Source: CAADGY01 sp900696665 (GTDB lineage: Bacteria; Acidobacteriota; Terriglobia; Bryobacterales; Bryobacteraceae). Taken from it: 64,000 bases of DNA. The stretch lies in assembly GCA_035063885.1 (NCBI GenBank), contig JAPSFM010000007.1, positions 1 to 64,000 on the forward strand. The letters run 5' to 3'. Positions 26,531 to 35,238 of the stretch are shown here, in pieces. The position numbers and the translations under genes are program-made. The notes beneath the pieces are model-generated. The model was not told the DNA's origin. It saw only the letters and a program-made list of their open reading frames with translations, and did not search any database. Position 1 is the first letter of the stretch. Each line of letters starts with the position of its first letter.

Positions 26531-27610
26531 TTGCGCATACTTGGCATTGAAAGTTCGTGTGACGAAACCGCGGCGGCGGTGGTGGAGAACGGGACCACGG
26601 TTCTTTCTTCGATCGTGGCATCACAACTATCCACACACGCAAAATACGGCGGTGTGGTGCCGGAGCTGGCCTCGCGCGAACATCTCCGCGCCATCGTCCC
26701 GGTGGTTCGGCTGGCGCTCGAAGAATCCGGGACAGCTCTCCCGGAGTTGGACGCGGTAGCCGTGACCGAGGGCCCCGGACTGGTGGGCGCTTTGCTGGTG
26801 GGCATCACCTACGCCAAGGCCCTGTGTTTTGCGCGCAATATCCCGCTGATTGCGGTCAACCACATTGAAGGTCACATTTTCGCCGTGATGATGGATGCCG
26901 CCCGGGAAGGTGAGGGCATCGACTTTCCGGCGGTCGCGCTGGTAGTAAGCGGCGGACACACGCATCTGTTTGAGGTGCTTGAAGGATTCCGGTACCGGCT
27001 GCTCGGGCGTACACGCGACGATGCCGCGGGGGAAGCCTTCGACAAGGTGGCGAAGTTGCTGGGGTTTGGCTACCCGGGCGGTCCCGTGATAGACCGGCTG
27101 GCGGAATTCGGAAATCCACGCGCCGTCCGGTTCACTTCTCCCAAAATGAAAGGCAATCCCTTGGATTTCAGCTTCAGCGGATTGAAAACGGCTGTTCTGC
27201 ATTGGTTTGAAGCGCGGGATATGGCGGAAGAAGTGGAAGCACGCCGGAGACTGCTGTCCAGAACGCTGACGCCCACGACAAAGGAATGGCTTGCGGTAAC
27301 TCCGAAGGAGACCCTCGATCTGCTTGCGTCTTTTCAGCGGACGGTGGTAGACGAGCTGCTGCGCCGCGCCCGTGTGACAGGAGAACAGACCGGCGCCAAC
27401 GCGCTGATCATTTCCGGAGGCGTAGCATGCAACTCCGGTCTCCGGCAGGCGGCGGCACAGGCGGGGTTTCCTTATCCCGTATATTTCCCCACGCCAAAGC
27501 TGGCGACCGACAACGCCGCGATGATCGCCGCGGCAGCATTTCCCAAGTATGAGCGCGGCGAGTTCGCCGGGATGTCATTGAAGGCTCGCGCCAATCTGGC
27601 ACTAGCTTGA
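26531..27610 (+). CDS. tsaD: tRNA N6-adenosine threonylcarbamoyltransferase
   Basis: Catalyses the last step of t6A37 formation on ANN-decoding tRNAs. The start is a TTG giving RILGIESSCDETAAAVV; the metal site is His111-x3-His115 (VNHIEGHIFA), with SGGHTHLFE and the C-terminal GGVACNSGLRQ. 359 residues, slightly long. No ATG is near, and an upstream GCAGGCAG may act as a weak ribosome site. It diverges from queA, another tRNA modification gene, with about 42 bp between starts. Confidence 0.94.
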   Translation: MRILGIESSCDETAAAVVENGTTVLSSIVASQLSTHAKYGGVVPELASREHLRAIVPVVRLALEESGTALPELDAVAVTEGPGLVGALLVGITYAKALCFARNIPLIAVNHIEGHIFAVMMDAAREGEGIDFPAVALVVSGGHTHLFEVLEGFRYRLLGRTRDDAAGEAFDKVAKLLGFGYPGGPVIDRLAEFGNPRAVRFTSPKMKGNPLDFSFSGLKTAVLHWFEARDMAEEVEARRRLLSRTLTPTTKEWLAVTPKETLDLLASFQRTVVDELLRRARVTGEQTGANALIISGGVACNSGLRQAAAQAGFPYPVYFPTPKLATDNAAMIAAAAFPKYERGEFAGMSLKARANLALA

Positions 27611-27616
27611 ACAGCC

Positions 27617-29017
27617 TCAGTATTCGCGGTCTTTTTTGATGCCTGGTTCGGGCATCGGGTATTTTCCATCCGGTCCCATTTGCAAGGGCGCCGGACTCTC
27701 TGCCGTGAGTTTGTCCACGTCAGGCGCAAACTCGTGCGGACAGTTGAGTATCTGGTCGTAGGCGACGATCTGGCCCGTGTGGGCTGCCATGCGGCCCATG
27801 GACGTAACCAGGCTTGCTTCGGTGCCGCGCCGCACTTCGTTGTAGGGCTTGTCGTTTCGAATGGCGTCCATCAGGTCGTCCAACTCGTACTGATACGGGC
27901 TCCGCTCGGGCTGCGGAAACGCCCAGACCAGGTTCGGGTCTTCGGGCAGGGGCAGTTGGCTCCGGTCGGTGACCCTCGGTATGTTGTGACCCTTGTAGAT
28001 GCGCGTCATGCCCGGCGTATGTACCAGGGTCGAAATCACGGCCGAGCCCTTCGACCCGTGGGCATAGCTGGCGAACTCGTTGCGGCACCCGGCCATATTA
28101 CGCCCGTCGAAGAAAAGCCGGGTTCCGTCCGGGTAGGTGAACTGCACCGAGTAAGTATCGAAGTTCTGGTCCAGTGAGTCCCCGCGATAGTGCCGCCCGC
28201 CGAGCGCGTGCGCCTCAACGGGCCAGGCGCCTTTCATCCAACTGCATTCATCGATCTGGTGAATGTAGTAATCGCTGAAGACGCCGCCGCTGGCCCACAG
28301 GAAGGCATGAAACCTTTGCACCTGGTACGCCAGTTCGCTTATGCCCTCGGGCCGTGGAGGTGCCGTGCCGCCTCCCTGTCCCATGCGATAGGCCCGCATC
28401 GATATGATATCGCCGATCTGGCCCGAGCGAATCCGGTCCAGGAGTTCCTGGCGAGCCCGGCAATGGCGAACCATCAGACCCACCCCGACCTTCAGATTCT
28501 TCCGCACCGAGAGCTCACCCAGTTGAAACATCCTGCGGCTGGTTGGGCCGTCTACGGTGACAGGTTTTTCCATGAAGCAGTGCAGCCCTTTGTCAATCGC
28601 ATAGCTGAACTGCACCCACCGGAACGCGGGAGGAGTACCCAGGATGACGAGATCGCCGGTCTTCAGCGCATCCATCGCCGAACGGAATGCATCGAAGCCG
28701 AGGAATCTGCGCTCGGGCGGTACATCCACCTGCTCCGCAAACTGCGACTTCATTTTGTCGTAGCTGTCACTGAGTTTCTTTGGAACGACATCCGCCATGG
28801 CCACAATTTTCGTGGGACCGTTTGTGACCGAAAGCGCGTTGATGGCTGCGCCCGTTCCACGGCCACCGCAGCCCACGAGTGCGATTTGAATAGTGTTGTT
28901 CTCAGCCGCATGCACGTGCGGAAGTGCAACCCCCGCCAAGGCTGAGGCTCCCGCTGTGCGGCCGGCATCCGTCAGAAACCGGCGTCGCGACGTGACGCCG
29001 GGTTTGCTGTCACTCAT
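27617..29017 (-). CDS. Tat-exported Gfo/Idh/MocA-family oxidoreductase (1)
   Basis: A 466-residue NAD(P)-dependent sugar oxidoreductase-like protein. A Tat signal (SRRRFLTDAGRTAGASALAG) precedes the Rossmann motif ALVGCGGRGTG; the family EKPV motif (HCFMEKPVTVDG) is present. The C-terminal domain has SDYYIHQIDECSWMKGAWPVEAHALGG. Similar exported members are numerous in Acidobacteria and Planctomycetes and probably act on sugars in the periplasm, but substrates are unknown. It converges with tsaD, 6 bp apart. Confidence 0.88.
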   Translation of the reverse strand: MSDSKPGVTSRRRFLTDAGRTAGASALAGVALPHVHAAENNTIQIALVGCGGRGTGAAINALSVTNGPTKIVAMADVVPKKLSDSYDKMKSQFAEQVDVPPERRFLGFDAFRSAMDALKTGDLVILGTPPAFRWVQFSYAIDKGLHCFMEKPVTVDGPTSRRMFQLGELSVRKNLKVGVGLMVRHCRARQELLDRIRSGQIGDIISMRAYRMGQGGGTAPPRPEGISELAYQVQRFHAFLWASGGVFSDYYIHQIDECSWMKGAWPVEAHALGGRHYRGDSLDQNFDTYSVQFTYPDGTRLFFDGRNMAGCRNEFASYAHGSKGSAVISTLVHTPGMTRIYKGHNIPRVTDRSQLPLPEDPNLVWAFPQPERSPYQYELDDLMDAIRNDKPYNEVRRGTEASLVTSMGRMAAHTGQIVAYDQILNCPHEFAPDVDKLTAESPAPLQMGPDGKYPMPEPGIKKDREY

Positions 29018-29076
29018 GCAATCTCTCCCTGACTTGTAAGCTTACCTCAGAGGACAAGCCGGGACGGCGATGTGTG

Positions 29077-29826
29077 TCAGCTCAGCACAATCTCGCGTTC
29101 GCAGCCTCGCACGTCCATCTCGTATTCAATCGAGACAATGGGTGGCCGCGAATAGTACCAGGTCACACCGTGAATCGCCGATGCGCCCATGGGCCGGAGA
29201 ATATCTCCCGCCAGCATTTCGCAGATCGGGTGCGCCGTATAGACGTTGACGCTCGTCGCCATTTCCCAGCCCGCACCCAATTCTTTCAAGCGCGCGGTCA
29301 TGAGGCCCATTACGAACCGCGCTTTCTCGCGCAGGGCATCCGCTGAAGTCTCGCCGCGCCGGACGACATCGTGGGGGTCAAGGGAACCTTCCGGCAATTC
29401 ACCCGCGCCTGCCACCACGAATGTCTTCTTTTTCGTGGAGGAAGGAACCGTGTAGCTGAATCCGTAAAGAGACGGCGTCGAGGGTGCGGCGACTTCAGGC
29501 GCAACGTTCGTACGCGCCACCGGGTTCATCTTGTCCACGACGACACCCCATCCGGTAAGTACCCGGACATAACCGGCATTGAAATCGTTGAAGCCCTGGA
29601 AGGTGAAGGGGCGCGGAGACCGCAATTCCATGCCGCACAAGGCTTCTACCGGCCGCTTGATTCCGGCAAGATGCCCGCGGACCCGCTCGAAACCGGAAGA
29701 GAGCGGGATGGGTTGGAGAAAACGCGCGTGAACGATCTCGTATCCTTCACCGGCAACGGCGCCGGCCGAATAGGGTGCGATCCCGCGTATGAACGAGTAG
29801 TTCCCTTTGGTGTTGGTAACGAGCAT
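29077..29826 (-). CDS. RidA-like fold protein, function unknown
   Basis: A 249-residue protein with no signal peptide. Two parts look RidA-like: the N-terminal half, and a C-terminal half with SADALREKARFVMGLMTARLKEL followed by ATSVNVYTAHPICEM, which parallels the TVYLTD strand of RidA/YjgF. The usual RidA arginine that binds imines is not obvious. It could be a deaminase related to RidA, but this is a weak resemblance. It sits between a Gfo/Idh gene and bacterioferritin, all on the minus strand. Confidence 0.55.
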   Translation of the reverse strand: MLVTNTKGNYSFIRGIAPYSAGAVAGEGYEIVHARFLQPIPLSSGFERVRGHLAGIKRPVEALCGMELRSPRPFTFQGFNDFNAGYVRVLTGWGVVVDKMNPVARTNVAPEVAAPSTPSLYGFSYTVPSSTKKKTFVVAGAGELPEGSLDPHDVVRRGETSADALREKARFVMGLMTARLKELGAGWEMATSVNVYTAHPICEMLAGDILRPMGASAIHGVTWYYSRPPIVSIEYEMDVRGCEREIVLS

Positions 29827-29852
29827 ATTCGGAGGCCTCGGAACGGCTATGG

Positions 29853-30332
29853 TCAGTCGTCGTCTTCCACCAGTTGCTGTGCCAGGTAGTTCTCGTAGCC
29901 CACTTCCTGTATCGCGTGCAGTTGCGCTTCGAGCCAGTCGACATGCTTCTCTTCGTCTACAAGGATCGCTTCAAACAGATCCCTCGACCCGTTATCGCCC
30001 ACCTCTACCGCCGCTTTGATGGCGTTGTTCAGGCGTGGGATGGCTTCGAGCTCCAGCGCCAGATCGTTTTCGAACTGCTGTTTGACATTCGTTCCGATGC
30101 GCAGAGGAAATAACTCGTGCATGCGGGGCATTCCGTCCAGAAAAAGAATCCTTTCCATGCACTTTTCGGCGTGCTTCATCTCATCGATGGATTCCTTTTT
30201 GATGTAATTCGCCAGCCGTTCATATCCCCAGTTTTCACACATTTCGGCGTGCAGAAAGTACTGGTTGATTGCGGTCAGCTCCGCTTTGAGAACTTCGTTG
30301 AGAAAGGAAATCACCTGCTCGTTGCCGCGCAT
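29853..30332 (-). CDS. bfr: bacterioferritin
   Basis: A 24-mer iron store with ferroxidase activity. The di-iron ligands Glu18, Glu51, His54 and the later EEKH pair are visible (KAELTAINQYFLH; DEMKHAEK; VDEEKHVDWLE), as is Met52, the heme ligand, so it should bind heme. 159 residues, normal. A strong AGGAGGAG precedes the ATG. A bacterioferritin-associated ferredoxin gene is not visible here. Confidence 0.95.
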   Translation of the reverse strand: MRGNEQVISFLNEVLKAELTAINQYFLHAEMCENWGYERLANYIKKESIDEMKHAEKCMERILFLDGMPRMHELFPLRIGTNVKQQFENDLALELEAIPRLNNAIKAAVEVGDNGSRDLFEAILVDEEKHVDWLEAQLHAIQEVGYENYLAQQLVEDDD

Positions 30333-30469
30333 CGAAACGCTCCTCCTTTTGGCATTTCAAGACGAATCGGAAACCCCCGATCCTCAAAGTCTGAATTGTA
30401 CCAGTTCGACCCCGCATGTTATCTTTACCGCCTTGTTCTTGTTGTGCACGATACAATTGGAGCTAAAGC

Positions 30470-31891
30470 ATGGCCAATGGAAATGATGGCCCCTCCACAA
30501 GGGTTCTGATTGTCGACGATGAAGAGAGCCAGCGTGCCGGCTTGTCCGCAATGATATCCGCCTGGGGGTTTGAGGTGGAAACGGCGGCGGATGGTCAGGA
30601 AGCCCTTGATAAGTTGTTGTCTTCACCGGTTCATGTTCTGGTTACGGACCTGATGATGCCCCGCATGGACGGCTTTGAACTGCTCCGGCGGCTGGGTACG
30701 CAGTGCGCCATGATTCCGGCTATCGTACTGACTGCTTTCGGCAATATCGAGACGGCCATCGCAACCATACACGATCTCGGGGCATTCTGGTTTCTCGAGA
30801 AGCCCATTGCTCCGAGCGCTCTCCGGGTGTTGCTCGACCGTGCCGCGACGCATGGAAAACTGGCTGAGGAAACGGAGCGGCTCCAGCGCCAGCTGAGTTA
30901 CCAGGGCGTGCTCGGGGAAATGGTGGGCACGTCTGCGCCGATGCAGCAGGTGTTCTCCTTCGTCCGGCAGGTCGCGCCCAGCAAGGCGGCCGTGTTTATC
31001 ACCGGCGAAAGCGGTACGGGGAAGGAGTTGGTGGCCCGCGCTATTCATGCGCTCAGCCCGCGCCGGAACGGTCCTTTTGTAGCCATTAATTGCGCCGCAA
31101 TGCCGGAGACGCTGATGGAAAGCGAACTGTTCGGGCACGAGAAAGGCGCCTTTACAGGCGCCGTCGAACGGCGCGCGGGATGCTTCGAGTTGGCGCAGCG
31201 CGGGACTCTGCTCTTGGATGAAGTCGGCGACATGCCGGTCGGCACGCAGGCGAAATTACTGCGTGTGCTCGAAGACTCCCGGGTGCGGCGCCTTGGCGGG
31301 AAGAATGAAATTGTAGTAGACGTGCGAGTAATCGCTTCCACGAACAAGATGCTCGAAGAGTCTCTGCGCAAGGGTGAACTACGGGAGGACCTGTACTACC
31401 GGCTCAACGTCTTTCAGGTGCAACTGCCGCCGTTGCGGCAGAGGCTGGATGACATTCCGATCCTGGTGGAGTCGCTCCTTACAGCGTTGAACAAAAAGCA
31501 TAGTTGCCGCGTGGTAGATATTCACCCGGACGTGCTGGAAAGGCTGCGCCGCCATAACTGGCCCGGGAATGTCCGTGAATTGCGCAATATTCTGGAGCGT
31601 GCGGTGGTTTTGTCCGGAGAGGGCACGATTATGCCCGCTCACCTTCCGTCCGTGCTGGGCGCCACCGGCGCCTCAAAGCCGATGACCGATAGCCAGGGTC
31701 CGGACTTCGTCAAGCTGCCTGTTGGAATCACCGTAGGCGACGCCGAAAAAGCGTTGATTCAACTCACACTGCAACACACGAAGAATAACAAGACGCGTGC
31801 GGCGGAAATTCTTGGAATAAGTCTGAAGACGTTATTCAACAAGCTTAAAGAGTATGGAAACGCCGCCGAGTCCCATCAATCGGGAGCCTAG
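30470..31891 (+). CDS. NtrC-family sigma-54-dependent response regulator
   Basis: A 473-residue activator. The receiver domain (about 10-125) has the acidic DDEE and the phosphoacceptor Asp60 (VTDLMMPRMDG). The AAA+ domain has Walker A GESGTGKE, the sigma-54-contact loop GAFTGA, and Walker B LLLDEVGDMP. The C-terminal Fis-type helix-turn-helix has TRAAEILGISLKTLFNKLKEY. It is followed after 56 bp by its presumed sensor kinase. A GC-rich hairpin lies in that gap. An upstream TACAAT may be its -10. Confidence 0.95.
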   Translation: MANGNDGPSTRVLIVDDEESQRAGLSAMISAWGFEVETAADGQEALDKLLSSPVHVLVTDLMMPRMDGFELLRRLGTQCAMIPAIVLTAFGNIETAIATIHDLGAFWFLEKPIAPSALRVLLDRAATHGKLAEETERLQRQLSYQGVLGEMVGTSAPMQQVFSFVRQVAPSKAAVFITGESGTGKELVARAIHALSPRRNGPFVAINCAAMPETLMESELFGHEKGAFTGAVERRAGCFELAQRGTLLLDEVGDMPVGTQAKLLRVLEDSRVRRLGGKNEIVVDVRVIASTNKMLEESLRKGELREDLYYRLNVFQVQLPPLRQRLDDIPILVESLLTALNKKHSCRVVDIHPDVLERLRRHNWPGNVRELRNILERAVVLSGEGTIMPAHLPSVLGATGASKPMTDSQGPDFVKLPVGITVGDAEKALIQLTLQHTKNNKTRAAEILGISLKTLFNKLKEYGNAAESHQSGA

Positions 31892-31897
31892 CCGGGT

Positions 31898-31919
31898 GGC
31901 CGCCCGGGGGCCGGGCGCC
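31898..31919 (+). other. GC-rich hairpin between regulator and sensor kinase genes
   Basis: GGCCGCCCGG and CCGGGCGCC form a stem of nine pairs with one bulge and a very short G loop. There is no following T-run, so it is not a standard terminator; it may set the ratio of regulator to kinase mRNA, or be a recombination or repeat element. Confidence 0.4.
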
Positions 31920-31947
31920 CCGCGTAAACACTTCTGACGGATCGAGT

Positions 31948-33834
31948 ATGTCACTGAAGGCACGCATAAGGACCTCGATCGTCGCTTTAGTGGCGGGCAT
32001 CGTAATCATTCTCTCTCTCGTTCACCTGAACACTATCGCCCAATCGCTTTTCACCGATGTACTCTCACGCTCGGAAATGATCACACAGCAAGTCAGAGGA
32101 TTTCTGACGCAGCGTGTAAACGAGCGCACCGCGGCGCTGGAGCATCCGCCGCGTAACTATGACGAGTTGAAAAAGCTCTGGACCAGGCTCGTGGCCGACG
32201 ACCCCGCTCTTCACGACCTGCTCCAGCAGATGATGGCGAAAACGATTTCTATTGTTGAAGTCTCCGTGTACGACAGTACGGGAAAGGTGATTGCGTCCTC
32301 AGATCCGGACCGGCTGGGCCAGACGGCGGGGGATCTCCCCAGCCTTGAGGAATGGAACCGGAAAACAGCCTGGTCGAAATTCACGGACCTGCTCACCTCC
32401 CAGCAGAACTATCGTGTCAGCGTGCCATTAGGTTTTCCGAATACCCAGGAGACGGTTTTTACTATCGGCGCGATCGTCTCGCCGGTGTTGCTGCGCTACG
32501 CCGTTGTGCCCCAGGTGCGGGATGTTGCGGTTCTCTCGCTGGTGGCCATCATTCTGTCGATGGCGCTGTCGGTCGCTTTTTCCAATGTGATGCTGCGCCC
32601 GCTGGCACGGATTAGCGCCGCCATCGACCGGATTGCTTCAGGCGAATCCGCTGTGGACGTCGCGCCGCCGGGGCGGGAAAGCCGTGAGTTCGCGGAAGTC
32701 CAATCCAAGCTCGATTTACTGGGACAGCAGTTCCGGGGGGCACGCCAGGATGCGGTGGGGTTGCGCACCAATATGCAGCAGTTGTTCGAGCGGCTGGAAG
32801 AAGCGGTCCTCCTGTTTGATGGAGACCTGCGCCTGATTATGGCTGGCCAGCCAGCCGAACGGTTTCTCGGCAAAAGCCGGTGGGAGATGTCGGGCAGGGG
32901 TATCGAAGAGATCTTCCCCGCATCGACACTGATGGGCAGCACTATTCAAAACGCAATTCAGTTCAACCGGCCGTTGAAAGAACACCTGTTCTCAACCAAT
33001 TCGAATGACACATCTGTCGGACAGGTGCTGGTGAGCGTGGAAATCCTCGAAAGCTTTCCCAGCCGCAAGGTCGCGGGCGCCCTTGTAACCTTGGCCGATG
33101 CGGAGAGCCGTTCCGAGGTGCAGAGCCAGCTTGACGTTTCAAGCCGCCTCGCGGCGATCAGCCGGTTAACCGGAGGCGCCGCACACGAAATCAAAAACCC
33201 GCTGAACGCGATTACACTGCATCTGGAAGTTCTCAAGACCAGAATCGCCAACGAAGGGACGGATGCACCGGAACTCGAAGTAATTGAACGTGAAATACGG
33301 CGGCTCGACCGCGTAGTGAAGACGTTCCTCGACTTCACCAAGCCCGTACAACTGAATCTCCAGGAAGTGGACCTCTGCCAGATGATCGGTGAGATCGGAT
33401 CTCTTGTTCAACCGGAGGCCGGGCAGAAAGGGATGAGGGTAGACGTTGATCCCGGCCAGGGAAACTGCATTATTTCAGGCGATTACGACCTGCTGAAACA
33501 GGCAATTCTAAATATCGTCATGAATGGCTTGCAGGCTATGGCGCCTGGTGGCGTGCTGCGTATCAGCCTGGAGGAAGGAGAATGGGGCTATTCGCTGCGG
33601 ATCACCGACCAGGGCGCCGGCATGACACCCGAGGTAAAGGAGAAGATCTTCGATCTTTACTTCAGCACCAAGGACGGCGGATCGGGAATCGGGTTGGCGA
33701 TGACTTTCCGGGTGGTTCAACTTCACGGTGGTACAATCGACGTAAATAGCGAGTCTGGAAAGGGCAGTACCTTCATTTTGCGCCTGCCACGCCGGCGCCG
33801 CCGGGTGTTTGCATCCCGCGGTATCGAGGCATAA
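31948..33834 (+). CDS. membrane sensor histidine kinase (HAMP-PAS-HisKA)
   Basis: A 628-residue kinase paired with the NtrC-type regulator. A membrane helix (about 12-32) and a second (about 195-215) enclose a periplasmic sensor domain of about 160 residues. HAMP follows (MLRPLARISAAIDRIASGE), then a PAS-like domain (RLEEAVLLFDGDLRLIMAGQPAE), then HisKA with phosphoacceptor His413 in GGAAHEIKNPLNAITLH. The ATPase domain shows N (LNIVMNGLQAM), G1 (DQGAGM) and G2 (GSGIGLAM) boxes. The signal is unknown; the next gene is a lipoprotein. Confidence 0.94.
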   Translation: MSLKARIRTSIVALVAGIVIILSLVHLNTIAQSLFTDVLSRSEMITQQVRGFLTQRVNERTAALEHPPRNYDELKKLWTRLVADDPALHDLLQQMMAKTISIVEVSVYDSTGKVIASSDPDRLGQTAGDLPSLEEWNRKTAWSKFTDLLTSQQNYRVSVPLGFPNTQETVFTIGAIVSPVLLRYAVVPQVRDVAVLSLVAIILSMALSVAFSNVMLRPLARISAAIDRIASGESAVDVAPPGRESREFAEVQSKLDLLGQQFRGARQDAVGLRTNMQQLFERLEEAVLLFDGDLRLIMAGQPAERFLGKSRWEMSGRGIEEIFPASTLMGSTIQNAIQFNRPLKEHLFSTNSNDTSVGQVLVSVEILESFPSRKVAGALVTLADAESRSEVQSQLDVSSRLAAISRLTGGAAHEIKNPLNAITLHLEVLKTRIANEGTDAPELEVIEREIRRLDRVVKTFLDFTKPVQLNLQEVDLCQMIGEIGSLVQPEAGQKGMRVDVDPGQGNCIISGDYDLLKQAILNIVMNGLQAMAPGGVLRISLEEGEWGYSLRITDQGAGMTPEVKEKIFDLYFSTKDGGSGIGLAMTFRVVQLHGGTIDVNSESGKGSTFILRLPRRRRRVFASRGIEA

Positions 33835-33843
33835 TTGAAATCC

Positions 33844-34437
33844 ATGCATCTTACCGGTGCGAGGTTAGCCGTCTTATCTATCTTGTTCCTTTTGCTGTGC
33901 GGCGCCGGTTGTACTCCGTTCTGGCGGAAAAAGACCCCTGCTACGCCGCCCGTGCCTCCGCCGCTGGTTGCTTTGCCGGAGACAAGGAAGTCCGCTCCAC
34001 CAGCGATCCCGCCCCCACCCGAAGCTCCACCGGCGAAATTGGAAAGTGCGATTGAAGTACCTCCGCCGGAACCGTTACCCCCACCGCCGGCTACCAGCCA
34101 GCCAAAGCCACAGCGACCGGCGGCCGCACAGCAGGCCGTTCCGTCACCGGCGGAAACATCACCTGATCCGCCTTTGCCGCAACTGGGACAGATTCTCACC
34201 CCGGCGCAGCGCGCCGAGTACAACCGCAACATCGATCAATCTCTTCACCGGGCCGGGAAGATACTTCAGATTGCGAGCGGGCGGACGCTCACCAGAGAAC
34301 AGGCCGCCTCAGCAGCCATGATTGCCAGCTTTATGCGCCAAGCCGAGAGTTTGCGAAACGACGATTTAGTGACAGCGCTCAGTTTGGCACAACGTGCCGA
34401 TCTGCTGGCAAGGGACCTCCGGTCCCGGCTCCAATAG
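33844..34437 (+). CDS. proline-rich lipoprotein
   Basis: A 197-residue lipoprotein. The signal peptide ends in a lipobox, FLLLCGAGC, so Cys would be lipidated. Residues about 30-110 are a proline-rich stretch (for example PPVPPPLVALP, PPPPEAPPAK) that could cross the peptidoglycan; the last 80 residues are helical. The ATG lies 9 nt inside a longer TTG frame. It starts 9 nt after the kinase stop and may be co-transcribed. Function unknown. Confidence 0.72.
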   Translation: MHLTGARLAVLSILFLLLCGAGCTPFWRKKTPATPPVPPPLVALPETRKSAPPAIPPPPEAPPAKLESAIEVPPPEPLPPPPATSQPKPQRPAAAQQAVPSPAETSPDPPLPQLGQILTPAQRAEYNRNIDQSLHRAGKILQIASGRTLTREQAASAAMIASFMRQAESLRNDDLVTALSLAQRADLLARDLRSRLQ

Positions 34438-34438
34438 C

Positions 34439-34681
34439 CGCTGGGAGTGCCGCGCCTGTCCAGGCGGACTTGACGCACCAGACAATTCAACGGGTCAGTC
34501 AGTTCTCATCATGGAAGACCCGGCCATTCTGCTCCATAAATGGCTTCTGATTATGTGGCTGATCGCCAGTTGTAAGAACGGTGTTTCCGGTTCCGAGATC
34601 GCGGGGGCTTTGAGGCAAACCGTTGCCGTAAGCAGGAGGGCGGGACGCAGATCCGGGCAGAAACCGATCACGCGCAGCTGA
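34439..34681 (+). pseudogene. IS1595-family transposase remnant (N-terminal fragment)
   Basis: Translation gives RWECRACPGG, then, after a frame change, RQFNGS in one frame and VLIMEDPAILLHKWLLIMWL in another, followed by NGVSGSEIAGALRQTV. This order matches the zinc ribbon and the helix-turn-helix (EDSxIPLRKWL, GISSxELxRALGVTQ) of IS1595 transposases as I remember them. The catalytic domain is absent. A frameshift lies near 34472-34500. No terminal repeats are recognisable. Confidence 0.6.
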
Positions 34682-34770
34682 CCAGCAGGAAGTTCCTTCG
34701 GAGCCTGTGCGCGAAGCCGATGCTGATCGTAGCAGAGCCGCCGGCTTTCCGGCCTGAAACAGAAGTTGTC

Positions 34771-34799
34771 TTGACATACATAATAGCGCTATGCATAAT
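34771..34799 (+). promoter_or_regulatory. sigma-70 promoter of the padR operon
   Basis: Perfect TTGACA at 34771-34776 and CATAAT at 34794-34799, with the optimal 17 bp spacing. Its -35 and the region beyond the -10 are covered by an inverted repeat, so binding there would block RNA polymerase. About 53 nt separate it from the PadR start. Confidence 0.8.
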
Positions 34800-34813
34800 A
34801 CTGCTATGTATGT
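34774..34813 (+). promoter_or_regulatory. PadR-type operator dyad
   Basis: A perfect 9-bp inverted repeat: ACATACATA at 34774-34782 and TATGTATGT at 34805-34813, with a 22-bp spacer that holds the -10 and a small ATAGCGCTAT palindrome. PadR proteins commonly bind ATGT...ACAT dyads. It overlaps the promoter of the padR gene, so autorepression is likely. Confidence 0.7.
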
Positions 34814-34851
34814 GCGATGCGATTGATTAGCACTGCGGCACTCACGAACAT

Positions 34852-35238
34852 ATGGAAATCAACAAGGACCTGATAGCAGCTTCCTCGACCCCGATGGTCC
34901 TGGCGATTCTGGCAGAGGGGGACAGCTACGGCTATGCCATCCTCCAGCGCGTGCGGGAGTTGTCCGGAGGACGCATAGAATGGACGGACGCCATGCTCTA
35001 CCCCGTTCTGCACCGGCTCGAGCGGCTGGGTTACGTCAAGGCACGGTGGGAGGTCGCCGGGAGCGGCCGCCGCCGCAAGTACTACCGGATCACTTCCCAG
35101 GGCCGGGCTCAGCTCGCCGAAGAGCGCAGGCAGTGGCAAGCGGTGGATTCGACGCTGCGGGGCATTTGGAAGACGATTTCACTTGCGGTTTCGGACAGCC
35201 ACGCGTTCTCAGCCGCATCTGTGCCGGGTGAAGCCTGA
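34852..35238 (+). CDS. PadR-family transcriptional regulator
   Basis: A 128-residue winged-helix repressor. PMVLAILAEGDSYGYAILQRVREL, then the wing LYPVLHRLERLGYVKARWEVAGSGRRRKYYRIT, are family hallmarks. The C-terminal part is short (PadR-s1 type). The promoter upstream carries a perfect inverted repeat, suggesting autorepression. Its stop overlaps the membrane protein ATG by one base (TGATG), as usual for PadR/permease-prefix pairs. Confidence 0.93.
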   Translation: MEINKDLIAASSTPMVLAILAEGDSYGYAILQRVRELSGGRIEWTDAMLYPVLHRLERLGYVKARWEVAGSGRRRKYYRITSQGRAQLAEERRQWQAVDSTLRGIWKTISLAVSDSHAFSAASVPGEA

